A stretch of 64,000 bases of DNA from Marinobacter salarius (GCA_000831005.1 CP007152.1:1550001-1614000); one strand, 5' to 3'; counted from the stretch's first letter, positions 43,575-55,064 are shown. A program made the numbers and translations. The notes: generated from the sequence alone by a model not told the origin.

Positions 43575-45398
43575 ATGCAGCAGAGCACGCAGAAAAAGCG
43601 CAAAGTACTGTCCCGGAAACAGGTGGTAAAGAGGATTGGGGACGTGCTTTCAGGCATTCGTGTACCCGATCTTCCCTATCCCGCGGGAAAGGTTGCTGCA
43701 GACGCAGCCAGCGACTGGCGCCCATTGTTGCTGTCCTGCTGGACGGAGCAGCGGGATGAGCCCGTGACCCGCGTTATCCGCTCGGTATCCTTGACCTGGT
43801 CGGTCAGGCAGATCAATTCCGCCTATGTGGCGGACCGAATCATGGATGTGTTTCTCAAGACCAGCGGCCTCCATCCCGAACTGGCCCTGCGAATTGCCCG
43901 CCTTCGGTTCTTTCTCGCCTGGCGAATGAACCTTGAGGGAGCTGGAGCGCTGAACGATACCATCGTGCACTGGCTTGACAGCCTGCAGGACTGCAGGGGC
44001 TGGAGTGGTTCCGGCGGGCGCTCAGGGAGGGCCCTCCTGGATCAGTTGGATTCACTGACCATAGCGGTGTCCGGCTGTTTCGATTCCGGGGACGTCGGGC
44101 CGGTTATCGAATTCTGCCGTCAGTGGGAAGAGGATGCGGGAAAGCGCGAACAGCAGAATGAGCGTTTACGTCAGCGGTTGCTGGAAACCGAGCAGGGCGC
44201 CGCCCGTCAAAGAAAGTCGGAACAGACGGCTAGGGCATTGGTGGGCCGGGCCCTCCAGAATCGTCAGCTGCCGCAAGCCGTGGTTCGGTTTATCTTTGAT
44301 CACTGGTTTGCCCTGATCAAGCAGATTGTCTGGCAGGAAGGCACCGAGGGCGACAACTGGCGGCATGCCAGCAAACTGTTGGAATGGCTTGTCTGGATTG
44401 GTGATCCGGCGCTTTCCGACAAGGACAGGAACCGCCTCTATACGGTGGGGGAGCAAATTGGTGACCGGATCAGCGACGTCTGGAACCGCGTCAACGGTAA
44501 GCCCCTGGATGACTCGGCCCTGCAAGGAATCCAGTCGGTTATGGTGGCTCGTCTGAGGGGCGAAACGCCCGAGCTGGTTTCCGCGTTGCCGGAAGGCGAC
44601 CGATTCTCCTGGGATCCTTCCTGGTTGTCGTTTTCCGCACCGCCCGAGGCCGAGGTTGAGCCGTTGTTGGGAAAATGGTTTGTGGAAGGTGAGGGCGCCG
44701 CGGAGCGACGTCGGTATTTCTTTGCTCTGCTACCGGATACCTGTGAAGTGCTCTGGACCAATGGTGCCGGGGTCAAACTGGGACTAATGCCCTGGCCAAG
44801 GTTCTCCACGGCTCTCGATAGCGGCACCCTGAGATTATTACCACCATTGACTCCCTTCGGTCAGGTGTTGGCGGAAACCATTACCTCGCTATCTGTGGTG
44901 CTTGAACGCCAGACGTTGCAACGGGAAGAAGCCGCCAGGGAGGCGAGAGCCCGGGCAGAAACCTTGCGTCGGGAAAAGGCGGAAGCGGAACAATTGCGCC
45001 AACAGGAGGAAGCCGCCAGGCAGGCTGAACTCGCAAGGCAGAAGAAAGCGGCAGAAGATCGACGTATCGCTGATGAAGAAGCCGAGCAGCAACGCCTGTT
45101 GCAGGAGCGGGAGACCGCTGCGAGGGAGTTGGTGGAAGGCATCAAACTGGGCGGTTGGATCGTCGAGGAAAGTAGCAGTGAGGGCAAGGATGCCGTTCGC
45201 CTGAAGCTGGCCGTACGGATCAATGCCTCCCGGAAGTTGGTTTTTGTGGACCGACTGGGGCTGAATCGCCGCGAATTCCTGGTGGATGAACTCGTGGATC
45301 ACGTGGTGATGGGCCGGGTACGCGTACTTGGTAGCTCTGCAGAGTTTGATGACGCTCTGTCGCGGGTGGTTGGCCGTATCAGGGTCGGTCGAAACTGA
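43575..45398 (+). CDS. DUF1631-like protein upstream of a PilZ-domain gene
   Basis: The 607-aa cytosolic protein resembles DUF1631 proteins in its helical core (AVVRFIFDHWFALIKQIVWQ, WRHASKLLEWLVWIGDP) and in a later small beta-domain beginning GKWFVEGEGAAERRRYFFAL. A long Arg/Glu/Ala-rich coiled coil (about residues 440-520) precedes a C-terminal beta-rich segment (residues about 520-607: VEGIKLGGWIVEE ... RKLVFVDRLGLNRREFLVDE). Function is unknown. The gene 23 bases downstream encodes a PilZ domain, which suggests a cyclic-di-GMP-related role. The start is an ATG with GGGGA upstream. Confidence 0.72.
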   Translation: MQQSTQKKRKVLSRKQVVKRIGDVLSGIRVPDLPYPAGKVAADAASDWRPLLLSCWTEQRDEPVTRVIRSVSLTWSVRQINSAYVADRIMDVFLKTSGLHPELALRIARLRFFLAWRMNLEGAGALNDTIVHWLDSLQDCRGWSGSGGRSGRALLDQLDSLTIAVSGCFDSGDVGPVIEFCRQWEEDAGKREQQNERLRQRLLETEQGAARQRKSEQTARALVGRALQNRQLPQAVVRFIFDHWFALIKQIVWQEGTEGDNWRHASKLLEWLVWIGDPALSDKDRNRLYTVGEQIGDRISDVWNRVNGKPLDDSALQGIQSVMVARLRGETPELVSALPEGDRFSWDPSWLSFSAPPEAEVEPLLGKWFVEGEGAAERRRYFFALLPDTCEVLWTNGAGVKLGLMPWPRFSTALDSGTLRLLPPLTPFGQVLAETITSLSVVLERQTLQREEAAREARARAETLRREKAEAEQLRQQEEAARQAELARQKKAAEDRRIADEEAEQQRLLQERETAARELVEGIKLGGWIVEESSSEGKDAVRLKLAVRINASRKLVFVDRLGLNRREFLVDELVDHVVMGRVRVLGSSAEFDDALSRVVGRIRVGRN

Positions 45399-45421
45399 CC
45401 GGATAAAACACTATCGGATAG

Positions 45422-45838
45422 ATGATCATGAGCGATATCGATTACAGTTTTGGCGACTATGAGGATGCTCCGGAATCTGGGGATAACCGTTCCGAGTACC
45501 GGCTGGCTGCGAGCGCAAGTGTGACCCTGGAGCTGGAATCACCGATTCCGGATGTCGAGGGGGATCAGTCCGGACGGTCTCTGGTATCACGCACCAGCGA
45601 TGTCTCTGCCCGTGGTATCCGGTTGACGACCGCAGAACCGGTAACCCAGGGTGCGCTCTTACCTGCCTGGGTCAGTCTGGAGGATGACAATAAGCCGTTT
45701 GGTCTGATGGTGGAGGTTGTCTGGTGTCGTGCAAGCACTGAAACCAGTTGGCTGGTGGGACTTCAGATACTGGAGTCGGATGACACGTCCTATCTGGAGT
45801 GGGTGGAAGCTGTCGCAAAGGCGATGTCTGAGGGTTAA
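45422..45838 (+). CDS. PilZ-domain protein, probable cyclic-di-GMP receptor
   Basis: This small protein of about 138 aa consists of a PilZ domain with both ligand motifs visible: RxxxR in NRSEYRL (about residues 23-29) and D/NxSxxG in SDVSARGIRL. Unlike the pilZ gene near 9.4 kb, it therefore keeps the residues needed to bind cyclic-di-GMP. It is probably co-transcribed with the DUF1631-like gene. Either ATG 45422 or ATG 45428 could be the start. Confidence 0.85.
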   Translation: MIMSDIDYSFGDYEDAPESGDNRSEYRLAASASVTLELESPIPDVEGDQSGRSLVSRTSDVSARGIRLTTAEPVTQGALLPAWVSLEDDNKPFGLMVEVVWCRASTETSWLVGLQILESDDTSYLEWVEAVAKAMSEG

Positions 45839-45840
45839 GT

Positions 45841-45874
45841 CGCCCCGGCAAGGCCCGAAAGCCCTGCCGGGAAA
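45841..45874. terminator. Hairpin between the convergent PilZ-domain gene and fabI
   Basis: An imperfect stem cccggcaaggc / gccctgccggg with loop ccgaaa fills the gap between the two stop codons. Neither side has a good T-run (aaaa follows on the plus strand), so it may work weakly or in both directions. Confidence 0.45.
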
Positions 45875-45884
45875 ACCGGGAGCT

Positions 45885-46668
45885 TCAGTCTTCCAACTCG
45901 CCCATGCCGGTAATGTTGAAGCCGGCATCAACGTACATGATTTCACCAGTAATGCCGCTGGCCATGTCAGAACACATGAAGGCAGCCGCGTTACCCACTT
46001 CGTCGGTCGTCACGTTGCGGCGTAACGGTGCCCGCCTGGCATTCTCGGCCAGCATACGGCGGAAGCTCTTGATGCCAGAGGCCGCCAGGGTCTTGATTGG
46101 CCCTGCGAGATGGCGTTGACCCGGATGCCATCACGCCCCAGGCTGCCGGCCATATAGCGAACGTTCGCCTCAAGGGAAGCCTTGGCCAGTCCCATGACGT
46201 TGTAGTTCTGCAGTACTTTCTCGGCACCCAGGTAGCTGAGGGTCAGCAGGGAGCTGTTTTCATGCATCATCTTGCGACCGGCCTGGGCCAGGGCAACAAA
46301 GCTGTAGGAGCTGATGTCGTGGGCGATGCGGAAGCTTCCCGCGTGGTGACGTCCACATAGTTGCCATCCAGCTCGTTGGCCGGGGCGTAACCGACAGAGT
46401 GGACAATAATGTCGATGTCGTCCCAGTGCTTGCCCAGTTCGGTGAACACAGCTTCTATTTCGTCATCGCTGGCAACATCGCACGGGAAAATCAGCGAACT
46501 GCCCCAGCCTTCGGCGAATTTCTCTACCCGGGATTTGAGCTTTTCATTCTGGTAAGTGAATGCCAGCTCGGCGCCTTGTTTGGCAAAGGCTTCGGCGATG
46601 CCATAAGCGATCGAGTGTTTGCTTGCAACGCCGACAATCAGTGCTTTTTTGCCACTGAGTAATCCCAT
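45885..46668 (-). CDS. fabI: Enoyl-[acyl-carrier-protein] reductase (two frameshifts)
   Basis: FabI is the NADH-dependent reductase that completes each fatty-acid elongation cycle. The nucleotide site is [20 protein letters not shown], and the Tyr/Lys pair lies in [14 protein letters not shown]. Breaks are at 46335 (GAAGCTTC for GAAGGCTTC on the coding strand, giving [17 protein letters not shown]) and 46106 (TCGCAGGG for TCGGCAGGG, giving [15 protein letters not shown]). The true end is the TGA at 45885-45887 after MGELED. About 261 aa. Location beside yejFEBA matches Pseudomonas. Confidence 0.94.
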
Positions 46669-46772
46669 AACGATTCTCCCTGTGTTTCAGTTTAAGGCAT
46701 TATCCATGAACCGCAGCGGTGCGGGTAACGCTCAATTGGTCGTAGTAATCGGGCGTGGCCTGTCATTGCGCT

Positions 46773-48361
46773 TTATTGGCTGTAGAACAGGGCCGCCCCA
46801 AGCAGTTCACGGGTGTAATCGTGCTTTGGTGTATTGAATATCCCGGCGGCATCGCCGTATTCCACGACCCGACCACTCTTCAGTACCAGCAATTTGTGGC
46901 TCAGTGCCCGGACCACGGCCAGATCGTGGCTGATAAACACATAGCTTAGACCATATTTGTCCTGGAGATCCCGCAGCAGGTTAATCACCTGTTTTTGCAC
47001 CGTCCTGTCCAGGCAGAGGTGGGCTCGTCCAGAATGATGAGTTCCGGCTGCAGCACCAGCGCCCGGGCGATGGCAATGCGTTGGCGCTGACCGCCGGAGA
47101 ATTCATGGGGGTAGCGGTGACGGGCCTGTGGGTCGAGCCCGACGTCGGTGAGCGCCTGTATGACCCTTCGGTCCTGCTCTTCGGGTGTTGCCGGTACGTG
47201 TATTTCCAGGCCTTCACGCACGATCTCGGCGACTGACATCCGCGGGCTGAGGCTACCGAATGGGTCTTGGAACACAATCTGAATACGGCTGCGCCATGGC
47301 CGGAACTGCTTCTGGTCGAGCGGACCGAGTTCTTCGCCGCTGAGCCGAATACTGCCGCGACTGGAAGTGAGCTTCAGCAGGGCGTGGCCGATCGTGGTCT
47401 TGCCACTTCCGCTTTCACCAACGATACCCAGGGTTTCGCCTTCGTTGAGCGAGAAACTGACGTCATCGACCGCCTGAAACCACGATTGAGGCCGACCAAA
47501 CAGGCTTTTGCGGGTGACGAAGCGCACATCTAGGTTGTTCACGTCCAGCAGCGACTTGTTGTCGACCACGGCGCCCGACGGCGAGGCCGGTGGTTCCGCG
47601 TCCAGCAAGCGACGGGTATAAGCATGCTGTGGCTCTTCAAACAGCTGCGCTGTCGGCGCTTCCTCGATCAGTTGTCCCTGCTCCATCACCACGACATGGT
47701 CTGCATAGCGCCGCACGATGGACAAGTCGTGGGTGATCAGCAAGATCGCCATGCCCAGCTTTTGTTGCAGGTCTTTTAACAATTCCAGTACCTGCTTCTG
47801 GACAGTGACGTCGAGTGCTGTTGTCGGCTCGTCTGCGATCAGCAGGTCCGGCTCGTTGGCGAGGGCCATGGCAATCATTACGCGCTGCTTCTGGCCGCCG
47901 GAGAGCTGATGAGGGTAGCTCGTCAGGCGCTCTTCAGGCGAGGGGATGCCGACCAAATCCAATAGTTCCACGCAACGGGCACGAGCCTGTGGGCCACGCA
48001 TCCCCTTGTGCAGTGCCAGGGTTTCGCTGATCTGCTTTTCCACCGTGTGCAATGGATTGAGCGAGGTCATTGGCTCCTGGAAAATCATGCTGACGTGACG
48101 TCCGCGGATCTGTCGAAGGCGTTTCTGGCTGGCCTTCAGCATGTCCTCTCCCTGGAACAGGATGGCACCTGAGGGATAACTGGCGTGGCGTTCGTCGAGC
48201 AGTTGGAGGATGGACAGGGCGGATACGGATTTCCCGGAGCCGCTTTCTCCCACCAGGGCGACGGTTTCACCATTGTCGATACTCAGCGACAATCGATCCA
48301 CGGCCTGAATGGTGTCGTCAAAACGTATGGACAGATCCCGGATTTCCAGCAGTTGCGACAT
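46773..48361 (-). CDS. yejF: Peptide/microcin C ABC transporter ATP-binding protein (one frameshift)
   Basis: A duplicated ATPase with two full ABC domains, each with Walker [10 protein letters not shown] and LSGGQ or FSGGQRQR. It powers the YejABE peptide importer; the Pseudomonas relatives (Npp) take up peptidyl-nucleoside antibiotics. The frame breaks at 47012-47013 (GCCTGG for GCCCTGG on the coding strand), inside LDEPTSALDRTVQ, so the second Walker B region is split until repaired. The ATG at 48361 ([14 protein letters not shown]) fits the family; an in-frame ATG at 48409 lies inside yejE. Confidence 0.93.
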
Positions 48362-48362
48362 A

Positions 48363-49385
48363 TCAGTTTTTTCTCGGATCGAAGGCATCACGGACGGCTT
48401 CACCGACAAACACCAGCAGCGTCAACATGATGGACAGGGACACAAACGCCGATATACCCAGCCACGGGGCATGGAGGTTGGATTTACCCTGGGCGATCAG
48501 CTCACCCAGTGAGGGTGACCCGGATGGTAGGCCAAATCCCAGGAAGTCCAGTGACGTCAGGCCGGTTATGGCACCGGTCAGGATGAACGGTAGAAAGGTG
48601 AGGGTGGCCACCATCGCGTTGGGCAGGATATGGCGGAACATGATCTTGCGGTTGCCCAGACCCAGGGCTCTCGCGGCCTTAACGTATTCGAAATTGCGGG
48701 CGCGCAGGAATTCCGCGCGAACCACATCCACCAGACCCATCCAACTGAACAACAGCATGATGCCCAGCAGCCACCAGAAATTAGGTTGCACGATGCTGGA
48801 CAGAATAATCAGCAGGTAGAGCACCGGAAGCCCTGACCAGACTTCGATAAACCGCTGCCCCAGCAGATCAACCTTACCACCGTAGTAGCCCTGGATAGCA
48901 CCCACAACCACGCCCACGATGCAGCTGAGAATGGTCAGCACAAGCCCGAACAGGACGGAAATGCGGAACCCGTAAATCACCCGCGCAGCCACATCCCGGC
49001 CCTGGTCATCGGTGCCGATCCAGTTTTCAGCGCTGGGTGGGGCCGGAGATGGTACCTCAAGGTTATAGTTCGTGGTGTTGTAGCTAAAACGAATGGGAGG
49101 CCAGATCATCCAGCCATTTGCCTCGATTTCATCGGCGATAAACGAATCGCGGTAGTCGGCTTCGGTGGGCAGAAACCCGCCGAACGTCTCCTCGGGTACA
49201 CTTTCCACGATCGGAAAGTAAACATCCCCTTTGTAGTAGGCGACCAGTGGCACGTCATTCGCAATCACCTCGGCGATGAGTGAGAGCCCAAAGAGGGCCA
49301 GAAATACCCACAGGGACCAGAAACCACGACGGTTGTTGCGGAAGTTGCGCAGTCGCCGTTGCTGGATGGGAGAGAGCGTCACCAT
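48363..49385 (-). CDS. yejE: Peptide/microcin C ABC transporter permease YejE
   Basis: The 340-aa permease has an N-terminal membrane helix (FWSLWVFLALFGLSLIAEVI). A periplasmic loop with WIGTDDQGRDVAARVIYGFR and five further helices carry the permease motif EYVKAARALGLGNRKIMFRH (EAA loop). It is immediately followed by yejF and preceded by yejB. Confidence 0.95.
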   Translation of the reverse strand: MVTLSPIQQRRLRNFRNNRRGFWSLWVFLALFGLSLIAEVIANDVPLVAYYKGDVYFPIVESVPEETFGGFLPTEADYRDSFIADEIEANGWMIWPPIRFSYNTTNYNLEVPSPAPPSAENWIGTDDQGRDVAARVIYGFRISVLFGLVLTILSCIVGVVVGAIQGYYGGKVDLLGQRFIEVWSGLPVLYLLIILSSIVQPNFWWLLGIMLLFSWMGLVDVVRAEFLRARNFEYVKAARALGLGNRKIMFRHILPNAMVATLTFLPFILTGAITGLTSLDFLGFGLPSGSPSLGELIAQGKSNLHAPWLGISAFVSLSIMLTLLVFVGEAVRDAFDPRKN

Positions 49386-49387
49386 AC

Positions 49388-50473
49388 CTACGATCCCTCC
49401 CGGCTTTCGAAATCGATGCGGGGATCCACCAGAACGTAAGTGATATCGCTGATCAACTTCAGTACCAATCCCATCAGCGTGAAGATATAGAGGGTGCCGA
49501 ATATCACCGGATAATCCCGGTTCAACGCTGCCTCAAAGCCCAGTAATCCGAGGCCATCCAGGGAGAAGATCACTTCAATCAGCAATGAGCCTGTGAAGAA
49601 TAGCGACACAAGCACGCCGGGAAGGCTGGCAATGACGATCAGCATGGCGTTGCGGAACACATGCCCGTAAAGCACCTGTTTCTCTTCCAGACCCTTGGCC
49701 CTGGCGGTCACCACATACTGCTTGCTGATCTCATCGAGGAAAGAGTTCTTGGTCAGCAGGGTGAGGGTGGCAAAGCCACCGATGACATTGGCCGTTACAG
49801 GCAATGCGAGGTGCCAGAAGTAATCTCCGATTTTCTGGTACCAGGTAAGTTCATCGAAATTGGACGACGTCAGCCCCCGCAGCGGAAACCAGTCCAGATA
49901 ACTGCCCCCTGCGAACAGGACGATCAACAGTATCGCAAACAGGAAGCCTGGTATGGCGTAACCCACCACGATGGCAGAACTGCTCCAGACGTCGAATCGC
50001 GATCCGTCGGTGACCGCCTTGCGGATGCCGAGGGGGATCGAGATCAGGTAGATGATCAGGGTGGACCACAACCCCAGGGAGATGGACACCGGCATCTTGT
50101 CCAGAATCAGTTCGATCACCGAACGGTCCCTAAAAAAGGACTCGCCAAAATCAAAGGTGGCGTAATCCCCGAGCATCTTCAGGAATCGCTCGTGGGCCGG
50201 CTTGTCGAAGCCGTACATAACCTCTATTTCTTTGAGCAGCTCTTCCGGCAGGCCACGGGAGCCGCGGCTGTCGCCACTTGAGGAGGTAACCTCGCCGCCG
50301 GCACCACCGCCGCTGGCCCGGGAAAGGGCGCTACCACCGTGCCCCTCGGTTTCCGCAATCAACTGCTCAACGGGACCGCCAGGGGCGGCCTGAACAATGA
50401 CGAAATTGAGCAGCATGATCCCGAGGAGGGTGGGGATTATCAGCGCAAGGCGCCTGAGGATATAACTGCCCAT
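49388..50473 (-). CDS. yejB: Peptide/microcin C ABC transporter permease YejB
   Basis: The 361-aa permease begins [20 protein letters not shown], typical of DppB-type permeases. It carries the EAA motif [21 protein letters not shown] Gly/Ser-rich insert around residues 43-70 lies in the first periplasmic loop. It starts 38 bases after yejA. Confidence 0.95.
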   Translation of the reverse strand: MGSYILRRLALIIPTLLGIMLLNFVIVQAAPGGPVEQLIAETEGHGGSALSRASGGGAGGEVTSSSGDSRGSRGLPEELLKEIEVMYGFDKPAHERFLKMLGDYATFDFGESFFRDRSVIELILDKMPVSISLGLWSTLIIYLISIPLGIRKAVTDGSRFDVWSSSAIVVGYAIPGFLFAILLIVLFAGGSYLDWFPLRGLTSSNFDELTWYQKIGDYFWHLALPVTANVIGGFATLTLLTKNSFLDEISKQYVVTARAKGLEEKQVLYGHVFRNAMLIVIASLPGVLVSLFFTGSLLIEVIFSLDGLGLLGFEAALNRDYPVIFGTLYIFTLMGLVLKLISDITYVLVDPRIDFESREGS

Positions 50474-50511
50474 TCAGCGGAACTCCGTCAAAGTTGTATC
50501 AGAGATCTGCG

Positions 50512-52333
50512 TCATTGGTCAGTGCTTTTTACCCACCAGTTGTTGATGTCCACACCGTTTTTGGGAACCGTCTCCGGCCGTTGAAGGAACGACCAGTAGG
50601 CGATCCGATCCTTGGCCAGGTACCAGTTTGGAATCACGTAGTGTCCATGCAGCAGCACACGGTCCAGCGCCCGCGTACGATGAACAAGCTCCTCCCGGGT
50701 AGGCGCCTGGATGACCAGGTTGACCAATTCATCCACCACCGGGCTATCCACCCCCATATAGTTGCGCGAGCCCTTCACATCGACATTGGAGGAATGCCAG
50801 TACTCCCGCTGCTCATTGCCAGGAGAGTCGGACTGGCCGATGCCCTGGACGGTCATGTCGTAGTCGAACTCACGAAGGCGCTGGATGTACTGGTTGGTAT
50901 CCACCAGGCGTACGGACACATCAATGCCGAGTCTTTCGAGGTTGTTCTTGAAGGGCAGCACCACCCTTTCAAAGGTTTTCTGAAAGATCAGGATCTCGAA
51001 GGCCAGGGGATTACCGGTTTCCCGGTTCACCATGGTGCCATCCCTGACCTCATAGCCGGCCTCCCGTAACAACGTCAGGGCGGTACGGAAGTTATCGCGA
51101 AGCCCACCTTTACCCGCCGTCGAAGGGGGTTGATACTCTTCATTGAATACATCGTCGGGCAATTGATCGCGGTAAGGCTCAAGGATCTCCAGTTCGCGGC
51201 CTTCGGGCAGTCCTGATGACGCCAGCTCGCTGTTCTCGAAGTAGCTTGAGGTACGGGTGTATTGCCCGAAGAAAAGATTTTTGTTGGCCCATTCAAAGTC
51301 AAACGCGTAAGCCAGCGCTTCCCGTACACGAGGGTCGCTGAATACCTGGCGGCGGGTGTTCATCGCGAACGCCTGCATGCCGGCAGGGCGGCCATGTTCT
51401 ACGGCTTCAGTTTTAACCTTGCCGGAGTCAAACTGGTTACCGGTGTAGGCGGTGGCCCAGTTCTTGGCCGAGGACTCTACCCGAAAATCGAAATTACCGG
51501 CACGGAAGGACTCCAGGGCGACGGTGTCATCCTTGTAGTAGTCATAGTGAATTTCATTGAAGTTATACCGCCCTTTTCGCACTCCGATGTTCCTGGCCCA
51601 GTAATCCTCCACCCGTTTGAAGGTGATGGAGCGGCCCGCCTCGAAGTCGCTAATGCGATACGGGCCACTGCCAACGGGCGGTGTCAGACCGTTGTCGCCA
51701 AATTCACGATCTTTCCAGTAATGACTTGGAAGAACGGGCAGTTGGCCAAGAATCAGTGGCAGTTCACGGTTGTTGGTGTCACCAAACTCGAAGCGGATAG
51801 TCCGCTCATCTTCGATGATTACCTCGGACACGTCTGCATAATAGTTGCGATAGAAAGGATGGCCTTTGGTGGTCAGAACATCGAACGAAAACTTCACGTC
51901 CTTCGCGGTAATGGGTTCACCATCCTGGAACCGGGCTTCATCACGCAGATGAAAGGTCACGTAACTGCGGTCTTCCGGGGTTTCAATAGACTCGGCAATC
52001 AGGCCATACGCGGAAAAGGGTTCGTCCGCCGACGGTTCCATCAGCGTATCGTATAGGTATGTGTTAATGCCCGCCGCGGCTACACCGCGAATAACGAAAG
52101 GGTTAAAGGTGTCGAATCCATTGGCCACCACGGCCATTCGAAGGACGCCGCCCTTGGGCGCCCCGGGGTTAACGTAGTCAAAGTGCGGGAAGCTTCGGAG
52201 TATTGGGGCTCGCCGTGCATGGCGATGCCGTGACGTGCGTCCGGCTCGGCTGAAGCTGATTGCCATGGGAGGAGAACCATGGCGGTAACGGTCAAAACAC
52301 TGATGAGGATGAGGCTTTCCGTGTTCTTGTCAT
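50512..52333 (-). CDS. yejA: Extracellular solute-binding protein of the Yej peptide transporter (two probable frameshifts)
   Basis: A periplasmic SBP_bac_5-family protein of about 606 aa with HFDYVNPGAPKGGVLRMAV and the C-terminal WYLAKDRIAYWSFL typical of YejA. A break at 52192 (GAAGCTTCC for GAAGCCTTCC on the coding strand) joins the mature protein to the upstream MHGEPQYSEA segment. A second, less certain break at 52316-52318 (AAA for AAAA) restores the signal peptide MTRTRKSLILISVLTVTAMV with cleavage after ASA. Only one binding-protein gene is present, whereas Pseudomonas has two here. Confidence 0.88.
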
Positions 52334-52358
52334 AGATCTCGCACGTTTCGGTTCAGAC

Positions 52359-54082
52359 TCAGGGGCTGTTTCTTATGTCGACATAGAGTACCAGACTTTG
52401 CCCGGGCTGAAGATAACGTGAGGTGTTGAGGTCGTTCCAGCTTGCGATGTCTCTCACATTAACCGCAAACCGGCTGGCGATGGTCGACAGGGAATCCCCT
52501 TTGCGGACCTGATAGCCCACCTTGCGTACCATGCCTTTGCCACGATTGGTGCTGGCCAGCATGGCGGGTTGTTTCGACTTGGACCAGATGACCAGTTTCT
52601 TGCCGGGCATCAGAGGATCACCGGGCGCCATGCCATTCCAGGACGCCAGCTGGCGAACGGACACCCGATGCTCGCGGGCAATATCCCAGAAGGTGTCCCC
52701 GGAGCGAACTTTGTAGTCAACTCGGGTGCCATTGGCGTTCTTGCCGCTCCGTTCCTGCTTTCTGGCGAGTCGTTCACTGGCGCTCAGGGAATAGGTGCCC
52801 GCCTGTTCGGCAGCAGAGGGAATCATCAGCCGTTGGCCGATGCGAATGATGTGACTGTCGAGGTTGTTGACCTGCTGTATCACCGAGGGTGTGGTGGAGT
52901 AGCGTTTGGCAATGGTGCTCAGGGTGTCGCCGGATTCCACCTTGTAGTTCCGCCAGGAAACGCGCTTCGCCGGATCCATGCTCTTGAGGGCCGTAGCGAA
53001 GGTTTCAGCTTGGTCGCGGGGAACTAGCAGACGGTGGGGACCATCCGGTGATGTCGCCCAGCGATTGTACGAGGGGTTGAGCAGGTAAATCTCGTCGATA
53101 TCGACACCGGCCAGTTCCGCTGCCTGGGCCAGATCGAGCTGCGAACCGGTGTCGACGACTTCAAAGTAGGGCTCGTCGTCCAGCGGGGGCAGTTCGATGC
53201 CGTGGGCCTGTGGATCATCAAAGATCTTCGCCAGGGCGATCAGTTTTGGGACGTAATGGCGAGTCTCCCGAGGCAGGTCGAGGGACCAGTAATCCGTTGG
53301 CTGATTGCGCTTGCGGTTGCGGCGCATGGCGCTGGAAACCGTGCCCCCACCACTGTTATAAGCGCAAGTGCCAGCATGTAGTCGCCGTCAAATCGCGTTG
53401 CCAGTCGGTCAAGGTACGTCAGCGCCGCGTCGGTGGCAGCAATGATGTCGCGGCGATCGTCATGCCACCAGCTTTGGGTCAGGCCAAAATACTTGCCCGT
53501 GGAAGGAATGAATTGCCACAGGCCGGCAGCACGGCCGTGGGAGTACGCAAACGGATCGAAGGCACTCTCCACCACGGGCAGTAGGGCCAGTTCCGTGGGC
53601 AGCCCACGTTTCTCGGCTTCGGAAACAATATAGTGCAGGTAGCGGCTGCCACGATCGACGACTCGATCAATGTAGCGCGGGTGCTTTTTGTACCAGTTCA
53701 GTTGCGCCTGGACCCTGGGTTCGCTGGCATCGTGATCCAGCGCGAAGCCTGCCCGCAGGCGGTGCCACAGGTCCGGTGTGGCGTCATTCTCTTCCGCGAT
53801 CTTCTGGTCAGGATCGTCGAGCTTTTCCCTGGCGTCTTCCGCGGTTTTCTTGAGCGTTGGGTCGATGGCGTCGTCGAGCTTCGTCCGGGACGCGCGGCCG
53901 GTTGATTCGTCACCAGGCGAGGACTCAATCGCTTCTTTAAGCTCATCGTCACCGGCGGCCACGGTCAGTTTTTCTGAGGCCAGTACGTCACTTGATGGAG
54001 ACTCTGAGAAAGGATCAAGAGCGCTGCAGCCACTGGCAAGTGCGCCAAGGAGAAACAGGGTGGAAAATCGCGAGACCGTCAT
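52359..54082 (-). CDS. mltD: Membrane-bound lytic murein transglycosylase D (one frameshift)
   Basis: A lipoprotein (lipobox ALASGC) with an acidic linker. An SLT domain has the catalytic glutamate in LPVVESAFDPFAYSHGRAAG, and three C-terminal LysM repeats bind peptidoglycan (YKVESGDTLSTIAKRYS, YKVRSGDTFWDIAREH, YQVRKGDSLSTIASRFA). The frame breaks at 53363 (GCGCTTAT for GCGGCTTAT on the coding strand). Repair gives MLALAAYNSGGGTVSSAMRR, which completes the SLT fold. The downstream yejA starts 25 bases later. About 575 aa after repair. Confidence 0.93.
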
Positions 54083-54237
54083 ATGACTACTTCCGGTGGC
54101 TGGTCGACGCCGGGGTGAACTGTATGAAAACCCGGCATATTTAATGAGTTATGACACAAAAGTTTCACGGATTCTATTGGAAGGCTTTTCGGGGGGTCAA
54201 CAAGACTCGCGTTACGTCATTGATAGAAATTGTTACC

Positions 54238-54279
54238 CGCCTCTGAGCGTATCCTTTAGAACGTGTCCTTTAGAATGTG
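54238..54279. repeat. Short direct repeat at the 3' end of gloB
   Basis: The unit cctttagaacgtgt/cctttagaatgtgt is repeated at about 14-base spacing across the gloB stop codon, with a partial third copy (atcctttaga). The remainder of the 187-base gap between gloB and mltD shows nothing recognisable. Confidence 0.4.
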
Positions 54280-55064
54280 TCTTTGCCGTGCCTTGTGGCT
54301 GCGAACACGTCGTTGTCCGATTCGACGGCCAGGCCCGCTTTCTGAGCGTATTGGTGCGCAGCTTCGATTACCGCCTTGTCGTCCCAGCGCAGGAAAGGGT
54401 TAAGTTGCTTTTCCTCACCAAGGATGGATGGAACGGTGGGCATGCCATCGTCGCGACGTTTCTGGCAGCGGGCTTCGAAATCCCTGAGCGGCTCGTCATC
54501 AGGTAGCCAATGACGGGCGAACTTAAGGTTGGCTAGTGTGTATTCGTGGGCGCAATACACGGCTGTGTCGTCTGGCAGGCCCCTAAGGCTTTCCAGCGAG
54601 CGTTTCATTTGCTCCGGAGACCCTTCAAACAGGCGTCCACAACCGCACACAAACAGGGTATCGCCACAAAACAGGACCGGACGGTCGTTGACATGAACGT
54701 CGGTATAATAGGCAATGTGGTCGAGAGTGTGCCCGGGAACACCAAGGACACTGAATGTGAGCTGTTGCCAGACCACGTCATCCCCGGGGTGCACTTCACT
54801 GGTGGCGCCCTTGAAGGGAGAATTCGCCGGGCCGATGATTCTGCAGTCGGATACTGTTCCGGCGAGTTTGCTCACGCCGCCAACATGGTCAGGGTGGTGG
54901 TGGGTCACCAGTATGGTGTCCAGTTCCAGTCCGTTGTCTGCCAGGAACTCGATGACCGGCTCCGCCTGCCCGGGGTCCACGATCAATGCCTTACGGTCCT
55001 CACTGTTGGACAGGCACCAGATGTAGTTGTCATTGAAGGCTGGAATAGCGTTAATGGTCAGCAT
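54270..55064 (-). CDS. gloB: Hydroxyacylglutathione hydrolase (glyoxalase II)
   Basis: GloB hydrolyses S-lactoylglutathione to lactate and glutathione. The metal-binding motif is THHHPDH (His55, His57, Asp59, His60), with [10 protein letters not shown] and [17 protein letters not shown] following. The ATG at 55064 gives the family N-terminus [16 protein letters not shown] and 264 aa; longer in-frame starts up to 55196 run into the divergent methyltransferase gene. It is intact. Confidence 0.95.
   Translation of the reverse strand: MLTINAIPAFNDNYIWCLSNSEDRKALIVDPGQAEPVIEFLADNGLELDTILVTHHHPDHVGGVSKLAGTVSDCRIIGPANSPFKGATSEVHPGDDVVWQQLTFSVLGVPGHTLDHIAYYTDVHVNDRPVLFCGDTLFVCGCGRLFEGSPEQMKRSLESLRGLPDDTAVYCAHEYTLANLKFARHWLPDDEPLRDFEARCQKRRDDGMPTVPSILGEEKQLNPFLRWDDKAVIEAAHQYAQKAGLAVESDNDVFAATRHGKDTF

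Noticed and set aside
54096..54506. Open frame covering the mltD-gloB gap and the 3' end of gloB on the plus strand
   Set aside because: More than half of it is the reverse complement of gloB, it has no convincing start signal, and the product looks like no family.
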